DNA of 64,000 bases from Sordaria brevicollis (lineage: Eukaryota > Ascomycota > Sordariomycetes > Sordariales > Sordariaceae), in contig JAUTDP010000005.1 of the NCBI GenBank assembly GCA_033439795.1, forward strand, positions 1,765,001-1,829,000. Reading direction: 5' to 3'. Shown piece after piece: positions 56,901-64,000 of the stretch (position 1 is its first letter; each line of letters begins with the position of its first letter). A program made the translations under genes and the position numbers. The notes beneath the pieces were generated by a model. It saw nothing but the letters and a program-made list of their open reading frames with translations, was not told the DNA's origin and ran no database searches.

Positions 56901-59900
56901 GAATCCATCGCCATCCTGAGCCGGGTTGGAGAGGATGGATCACAAGTGAGGCCATGATGGGTTCTTCACTTTGCTGGAAGGTTACAACTGGTTGGTGACG
57001 TGACCAAGTCGGAATCGAGGGTAGGGGAGGTGAATGGAGAATAGCTTGATCAGTTGAAGGCTCGATAGTATTCGTGAGTAGAGGCTGGCCTCTTCAAGCT
57101 GAGATTAGTGAGGGTGTGAGGCATGGAGCTGCTGGTTGTACATGATACGGAGCACTGCTGAGCCATCATTCGCTCTTCTGTGGGCGTGAGTAAGTAAGTT
57201 GAACTGCCGTCTGGACTGTTGATAAAGATTACGACTTCGCTCTGTGCTTCTGTCAAGCAGCGATTTGAATAGAGTGTGAATGTGCCAGTTTCACGTTGGC
57301 GGACAACAGAGTGGACAATCCGTGAAGACTGGAAACTATGAGGATTCAGTATATAGGGACGGCGATACATCATGCCTTGATAGCGTCCTAGCGAGGAGAG
57401 TAAGCTTGGAAGGATTCGTGTTGTGAAGGTGTACAAAGGAACACCAGTCATGAAGTGGAGAACAATGCACTAGGTAGCTATATGCACCGGAGGAGGTTGA
57501 TCAGCACACAAAAGCTCAGACTATGCTTGTCTCGTAGCCTTGGTGCTTGCCGCAAACAAAATACCTACCAGTAATGCTGTAGAATGGTGGGCGCTGTGCA
57601 CGATAAAAAAGCAAAAGTTTGGCGAGAGACGCAGACTCCGACGCCGGTATGGCCGGGTTGCGTGCTGGTATGTGCGCGGCCGATGTGGAGACGGGGGAGA
57701 ACCCGAGTTCAGACCCACTTTATCGGCGACGCCGAATGCCAAGACCCGGATTGGAATCGGAGTCCTTTGTGGGAGGATGGTCTGGACGAGACGAGATGGT
57801 GAGGTCGCTCCGGCACATTGAACGAGCTCTCGAGGAACTTGATCAAAGTAAAGATTCACTGAGGTCGATTCCAAACCGTGAACGCAATACGATACTTGCG
57901 TTGTAAAACTCCCATCATGGTTTGATGAGGCAACCACGCAACCAAAAAAGAACCAAAAAAGACACCTAACCCAAGCTTCCTAGTGACACCATCAAATCTC
58001 ATTGGTCACAACCTCTTACACCCTCATTTCCTTCATCATTCTCAACGGCCACTCATCATCGCCGCCCATCATCTTGGTTCCTGTCCCTGAGTGAGCAACG
58101 TGAGGTAATCAATCTGGTCAATCTTTTGCCCATCCGCCAAACAGATGAGGTCCCGACAAACCACAAATTTCCAGAAAATCAGTGATCGAATCGTAAATCG
58201 CAAATCATTTGCCCAGCCCAGCCACCCTCCCACCACAGCTGAGGCCAGCCAGTGAGAGCTTATGTGAGCGCTACCTTTTCGAAGTATAGAATAATGTCAT
58301 TCGTTGGTGAACGCCGACGGAAGGAAGTCTCTGTCAGCCGCAATTGATAATTTTCGTCGACTCGGATGTCGCCTCCTTACTCGATCATATTCGATGGGAG
58401 AAGTGGTTAACCTTCCGGGCCTCGCTGTCTCGCATTCTCGCTGACTGGGACGCCGAGGGATTCGGGAATGGGCCGTCGTGTTTTGAATGCCGCCCAGAAA
58501 CATTTTCTTTGATCTCGGATCTCGTTGGCCACAACCCAGCAAAACCATCTTGGTACAACAAAGAATTTCATCTTCGCTACCAAAGTTCAGCAAAGGAGAA
58601 ACAAAGTGCCATCTCATCCAGATCTTCGCTCACCCAACAGGAACAAAACAAAACAAAACCTAATTCGGTACCCCTGACACTGACATGAATCCTTTCCGTG
58701 GTGGACAAACCAAAACCAACCAGAACAGGCGGGCACCCACCACGCCGAGACCCCTGTGGCTGTCAAAAATACAGTGATGTACAGTGTGGGAAATTTGATA
58801 CCCCGGATTTTCTTTTCTTTGGGTTTGGGGAAGAGGTAAGTTTCAATTGCGACGAGTTGCAGAGTTGCGACATCGATCCCGGGGCAGCATTCTCCGCAAG
58901 TCCTGTACGCAAGCGCTGGGGAGTGAATGCCGAAATTACTTTGCACGAAATCCAAACGGTTTCTTTCTGTTTCGATCAGCAAAAACTCTGAAGACGGGAT
59001 ATTTGAAGGGATTTGAAACCCTCCCTTTCCAACATCTCGGTGGCTTTTTGGCTCGTTGTTATGGTTACATCCCACCGACGCAGCGCTACTGCACAACCAC
59101 TGCAGAGGTGCAGAGAGGCGGTGGTGTCGTCGGTGCCGTGGAGGTGGAAAAAAAGCGTGGAAAGCGTGGTGAGTGGTGCCACTGGTGGTGGGTTGCCGGC
59201 CGTGGTGATCATTGCATTTCAGTGACCTGGCGGCGCTGCCAGGCGTTCCTGGGGCCAGACCGCCTTTGTGACTTGGCAAAGTTCGACATGTTTGAACAAA
59301 GAAAATGTCGAAATTCTGGACAGTCGAAGATGAAGACGACCTGGAGATGAGAATATTCCCATCGGTCTTTCCCAAAGAAATTGAAATGTCATGGTCGCAA
59401 TTGCATGATGCTGCTGAACCCGACCCTGAATTTGCAGTCGCACCTTGCCTGATCCACCGCTCCCGCAACCCGCCCCTTGTTGCCCTGCGCCTGCCCTTTT
59501 CGTACCGGCAACCAACCCCTGGAGGCTGGGGAATGGCTGCTGTTGCCCAGTCAGCCGGGCAGTCACGCCAGTGTCCGTTGCCCTGTGCAGCGGGCCTTTG
59601 TCCCACTGCAAAAGGTGGAATTTCCACTTGCAGGGGGTGGGAACACAAAACAGTGACCGACCGGATGTCACTTTTACTGTACAGTATTCGATTTTTAGTG
59701 GAAGGCTGGAAATGTCCATCTCTTTCTTCCTTCGCTTCTTTCTTCAACAGTCGCTTCTTGCTTTCATTGTTTACCTTTTTCCACCCTTCCCTCCTCACTT
59801 TGTCCAGACGTGTGACTTGCTCACCTTTCCCACCGCCCTTTTTGATCATCCATCATTTTGCCTTGGACGTTCATTTTGGCAATTTCTGGATCCCTAGATT

Positions 59901-60607
59901 TCCAGTCATTAGCAGACGATACTAGCGACGAGTACCGCTACTCCGACTCCGACGACGAAAACACAAGGAATTGGCATTGTCTTCCCTGATTTGCCTGATT
60001 CAACCACGACCTTGACTCGACCACCAACTCGTCCCTTTTTTTTCTTGCTTCCGCCTCCCTGTCGCTCTCGAATCCTCAACATTGATTCGCCTCCTCGTCC
60101 GACACCGTCGCTTACTTTTTTCTTCGGACACTCCACCATCTTCGAGACTTTTCCCGCTTCGGGGGGCTGATGCGCATCAGTGCCATCCCATCCATCCCAC
60201 CACTAGCCAAACACCATCACCGCCCTTGATCTCAGATCCAGGTCCGACCCGGCAACTCTCCCTCCCGCCACTGGCAGCCCTCCATCACGTCGCCAATCTT
60301 GACCAGGGATTACCATTCACGAATCTGCAAGAAAACCTCGCAGTCCAGACAGTCCCGAAACACTCGTGCAGATACACCGAGTCCTCAGCTTGCCGCAAGG
60401 GGAAAAGTCCGACCTCCTGTCTGACCATATGGGTCAATGACATCAGAAGTCCAACACTGCTAAATACTTCTCGCTCGCTTCTCCGCCATTCCACCCTCCT
60501 TCGTTCCCCGTCCCCGTCCCATCCGGCGCAATCCTCTCGGTGCTCCTCCTACGACAACGCACCTTCGCCGGCCCTCGCCATATCCCCGAACCCGAACATC
60601 GCCAACA
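56622..60607. other. 4-kb gene-poor region with poly-G tract
   Basis: Contains the F-box gene promoter, a 30-nt G run at 56869-56898, small ORFs with no domains (57050-57451 minus, 57521-57937 minus), and the long 5' leader/promoter of the WD40 gene from about 59700. A 411-residue ORF at 58614-59849 (-) has no recognisable domain, low-complexity composition and lies in the promoter; I regard it as chance. No RNA gene seen. Confidence 0.55.
56869..56898. repeat. poly-G run, 30 nt
   Basis: Thirty consecutive G on the plus strand, about 250 bp upstream of the F-box/LRR start codon (-). Actual length may differ from the assembled one. Confidence 0.85.
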
Positions 60608-62932
60608 ATGGCGACACACGCTCGCGCGACCGCCTCGATGGAGGAAGCCCAGTCTCCTCACGCCGCCGAGTCCTCCACTAGGACAACCCGTCGCCGCGGC
60701 CATAGTCTCAGCGTGTCACCACCTTGGCACAACGCAAAGTCGACGACGGACAACCTGGGCCCAAGAGACTCGACCCTCCAGCACAGCGGCTTCGGTCACA
60801 ACCATGGCCTGTTCCGCAATCACCGCCAGAACAGCGCCGCGAGCGAAGATTCCGTCCCGGCCCATCATCACAACAAACAGGGCCACAAGTTGAAGGGCAT
60901 GTTGCGCCGAGCTTCTGTCTCCTTCCGTTCGGGTGTGAAGGGCATCGTTCATAGGAGGACCTCCGTTCCGGATACCCCGACCTTCGAGCACGATGTCGGT
61001 GCCGGTCCATCTCAATCTGCGCCTGCTGCACGCCCAACCACTGCGCATTCGACCTGGAACAAGTTGCGCCAAGCCACGAGCTTCCACCGCCATTCACGCA
61101 GAATGTCCCACCACCAGGGTGAATACCCCTTTGGTCACAACGCCCTCGAGTCACCGCCCCTTCCCGTCCCTGGTTCTGGCGAACAACCTCCCATCATTCC
61201 CCGGAGTACCGGTGCTGCAGCAAGACAAGCCGCCGCGAGCGCAGGCCACGGCTTCGAGATGATCAACATTCCCGCCCCTCGGCCATGGGCAAACGACGGT
61301 ATGGACGACTACGAGAGTGGGATTGGCATTGCGGTAACGAGAGGTGGATCGAACGAATCTGACGTTTTCATGGACGGTGTAGACTCCGATGTCGATATTG
61401 ACCTGAACAGCCCGTCTCCCAACGATGAAATGGACATCATCAAGGTCGACTTCATCTCCCGTCTCCCCGTTGAACTCGGCATCCATATTCTCGGATCGCT
61501 TGACGCGGCATCCCTGGCTTCTGCTTCCCTCGTGAGCAAATCTTGGAATCGGGCTGTCAAGAATCAGCACATCTGGCGTGAGTCTTTCCTCCGGGAGAAG
61601 ACCACCACCTATGCCACGAGTGGAGCCGTCAAGCCCGGAACCGGCCTTGGTGTGCCAGCCATCCGCCCCGGGAATAACTGGAAAGAAATCTACAGGGTCA
61701 GAGAGGAACTCGACAAGAGATGGAAGGAAGGCAAAGCTCGCCCTGTTTACCTCCACGGCCATACGGATAGTATCTACTGCTTGCAGTTTGACGAGTATGT
61801 CCAGCCCCTGATTATCCGACAGTATTGAGGTTGGTAAGCTAACGTTACTAGACACAAAATTATTACCGGTTCTCGCGACAAGACCATCCGCGTTTGGGAT
61901 ATGAAGACATATTCCTGCAAGCTCGTCTTGGGTCCTCCCGAGATCATCAATGACTCCGACTTGTCCCTGCTCTACGATGAAGCCGGCAACGCGATCCACT
62001 ACGCGACCCTTCCCGAACTCGACCCTCCCTCAGCCAACGGTCAAATCCAAACGCCCGCCCGCAGCCACTTCTCGTCCCCCGCCCTCTTCTCACCACCCAT
62101 CTTCCACCGGGCCTCGATTCTCTGCCTGCAATACGACGACGAGATCCTTGTTACCGGCTCTTCCGACGCCACTTGCATTGTTTACGACATTGCTTCTGGC
62201 TACCAGCCCGTCCGTCAGCTCCGACACCACTCCGCCGCCGTCCTCGATCTCGTTTTCGACGACAAGCACATTGTTACCTGCTCCAAGGACGTGTCCATCT
62301 GCGTCTGGGACCGTGCCACGGGCGCCCTGCTCAAGCAACTTCGTGGCCACACCGGCCCCGTCAACGCCGTTCAAATGCGCGGCAACACCATCGTCTCCTG
62401 CTCCGGCGACTTCCGCGTTAAGCTCTGGAACATCGAAACCGGCAAGCAGATCCGCGAGTTCCTGGGCCACACCAAGGGTCTTGCCTGCAGCCAGTTCTCC
62501 GAAGACGGCCGCTATGTCGCTTCGGCAGGCAACGACCGCGTCATTCGTATCTGGGACGCGAACACGGGCGAGTGCGTCCGCGAGATGAAGGCCCATGGCG
62601 ACCTTGTCCGCTCTCTGCACGTCGATTCTGTGTCTGGCAGACTTATTTCCGGTAGCTACGACACTGATATCAAGGTGTGGGACATGGAGACTGGTGCCCA
62701 GTTGCTCGACTTCCCCCAGTGGCATAACAGCTGGGTACTCTCCGCCAAGAGCGATTACAGACGCATCGTCAGCTCTGGACAAGATCCCAAGATTTTGATC
62801 ATGGACTTTGGTGCGGATGTCAAGGGCATCGAGATGTTGGAGACAGCTGGTCCTCAGATCCAGCCCCCAAGGCAGTTGCAGCAGGTTGCTGCGGCTCCCA
62901 CTGAGCAAGCGGCGCCTGCTGGGTACTTTTAA
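60608..62932 (+). CDS. F-box/WD40-repeat protein, SCF substrate receptor
   Basis: Two exons (60608-61794, 61852-62932) with a 57-bp intron (gtatgt, CTAAC, ctag) give 755 residues. The start has a strong context (aacaATGGCG). The first about 270 residues are disordered, rich in His, Ser and Arg. An F-box follows near 279 (ISRLPVELGIHILGSLD, SKSWNRAV), then seven WD40 repeats from about 385 (GHTDSIYCLQFDE, ITGSRDKTIRVWD, VTCSKDVSICVWD, VSCSGDFRVKLWN, SAGNDRVIRIWD, SGSYDTDIKVWD). This layout is that of the beta-TrCP/Cdc4/Met30 group, which binds phosphorylated degrons and hands substrates to SCF. Neurospora FWD-1, which degrades the clock protein FRQ, belongs to this class, but I cannot confirm identity from sequence alone. 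Confidence 0.92.
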
Positions 62933-63856
62933 CTTGGTTAATGACATTGGCTGGCATGCGACAAGAAGAGATGCGTGAATGATTATCATGGGCAAGGCGT
63001 TTTTTTGGGATACGTACAGGTTACGGGAATCATGGAATGGATGGCCTTTGCTGGCCTGGACAGGTTGGATTTACTCAGACAAGACAAAGAGATGGAATTA
63101 CGGGCATCCCGCGGATATGGGATATACATGGCAATGATTTTGGGCGTCTTTTGTTATGGTTATAGACAAACTGGCTTGCTTTTTGATCAAAAAGCTATTA
63201 GATATGAGCCGGGGTTTAGTTAATTCTTAATATGGGGCGTTGCTTGCTCTCAGGTTTGTTGTTGACGGATAGGACTTAAGGTTACTTACTCACTGGTTGA
63301 AAATCCGTCCTGTCCGTTAACGATGACTGAGGAGTTGGGCTGCTTTCTACTTCTTTCTGTCATACTTGTTCGTGTCTGGATCTGGGGCTTTACAATGATA
63401 GATAGAGTGTTGGGAAACCGAAATTGTTACTGGGATAACTTGCTGGGAAAGAATTACACGGGTTGTTACTTCGCTTCATGGTAGACTTCGGTGTTTGGAC
63501 AAGCTGAAAAAGACAAGCTGCTTGGCTTGGCTTGGTGTTTGGACGCAGGACACTCATTGCTAGGAAAACAAAAACATGAGAAACCATCCGTCAATATCAT
63601 AGGTATACAAAAGCATCAGAGTTCCGTTGCTATCGGCGCCTCTTCTGTTGTAACTATTGCTGTCGACGGTGAGGTTGGTGCTGATGTTAACGTTAGGGCT
63701 GATATTAAAGCCGTCGTTGTCACCATCGTTGTCGCCATTGTTTTGATATTCTACCCAGCTGGTATTTCTGGGGAAGTTTCAAAATTGATGGTTGCACTTA
63801 CCTATTCAAGCTTAGTGCCTTCCCAAATCATTCAACAATAACCAGAAATAATTTAG
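62933..63856. other. 3' flank and intergenic region
   Basis: 3' untranslated region of the WD40 gene and about 700 bp without a supported gene. An ORF at 63491-63841 (+) is Val/Ala-rich, has no domain and is not spliced to anything; I do not call it. Confidence 0.5.
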
Positions 63857-63927
63857 TAGCGCAGTGGCTCTAACCCCGGTCCCTGCTCAAATCTGTGCAT
63901 GGATCGAAAAGGTTACCAGTTCGAGCC
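63857..63927 (+). other. tRNA-like pol III A/B boxes, possible SINE head
   Basis: TAGCGCAGTGG at 63857-63867 fits the A-box pattern and AGTTCGAGCC at 63918-63927 fits the B-box core, spaced about 50 nt. I could not fold a complete tRNA with an acceptor stem, so a tRNA-derived SINE or tRNA relic is more likely than a working tRNA. The sequence ends in an ATTATCATCA tail at the window edge. Confidence 0.35.
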
Positions 63928-64000
63928 GTGTTATGGGGGAGCTGCTCGGGTTCGTCCTGGGCACTCCTCCATAGCGCAAAATCAGCGAGTATTATCATCA

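Noticed and set aside
57050..57451. 133-residue minus-strand ORF
   Set aside because: Reads somewhat like protein but has no motif, no splice-supported extension and no neighbour context.
58614..59849. 411-residue minus-strand ORF
   Set aside because: Composition changes along its length, no domain is visible, and it covers the likely promoter of the F-box/WD40 gene.

Overview
The window looks like nuclear DNA of a filamentous ascomycete, most likely a Sordariales member of the Neurospora/Sordaria/Podospora type. The evidence is short introns of about 45-130 bp with GTRNGT donors and CTAAC/CTGAC branch sites, pyrimidine-rich 5' leaders, intergenic stretches of 0.5-5 kb, and typical fungal gene families: a HET-domain protein, a HeLo-type protein, a fungal CorA-like protein, an AA9 polysaccharide monooxygenase, twinfilin and Doa10. 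The placement is an inference from gene content; no marker gene fixes the species. Exon junctions below were worked out by hand from splice motifs and reading frame.

Left part (1-12.9 kb): an intact HET-domain gene (+), a small PIP-kinase-like gene (-) divergent from twinfilin (+), then a long minus-strand gene. That gene encodes a HeLo-like helical domain, a pseudokinase and a trypsin-like protease domain. As read, it carries two breaks of frame, at 10321-10324 and at 9179-9183, and each would be repaired by one extra C on the coding strand.

Middle part (12.9-36.5 kb): mainly housekeeping genes separated by long gene-poor stretches. They are an alanine-rich membrane-anchored coiled-coil protein (-), the membrane ubiquitin ligase Doa10/Ssm4 (+) and a malate/C4-dicarboxylate (TDT family) transporter (-).

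Accessory cluster (36.5-49 kb): four related genes share an unnamed N-terminal module. Three of them carry a protein-kinase-like C-terminal domain and one has the module alone. One kinase has all catalytic residues. Its close paralogue has lost both catalytic aspartates. A third keeps the HxD aspartate but has no DFG. A CorA-like two-helix membrane protein and a small 91-residue candidate gene sit between the paralogues. This cluster and the HeLo-pseudokinase-protease gene are the best candidates for an undescribed (possibly recognition or cell-death related) system; that role is inferred.

Right part (49-64 kb): a probably mitochondrial PIF1-like helicase with a zinc-ribbon-like insertion (-), an AA9 LPMO (-), an F-box/leucine-rich protein (-), a 4-kb gene-poor stretch with a 30-nt G run, an F-box/WD40 protein (+) and, at the very edge, a tRNA-like pol III promoter pair that may mark a SINE.
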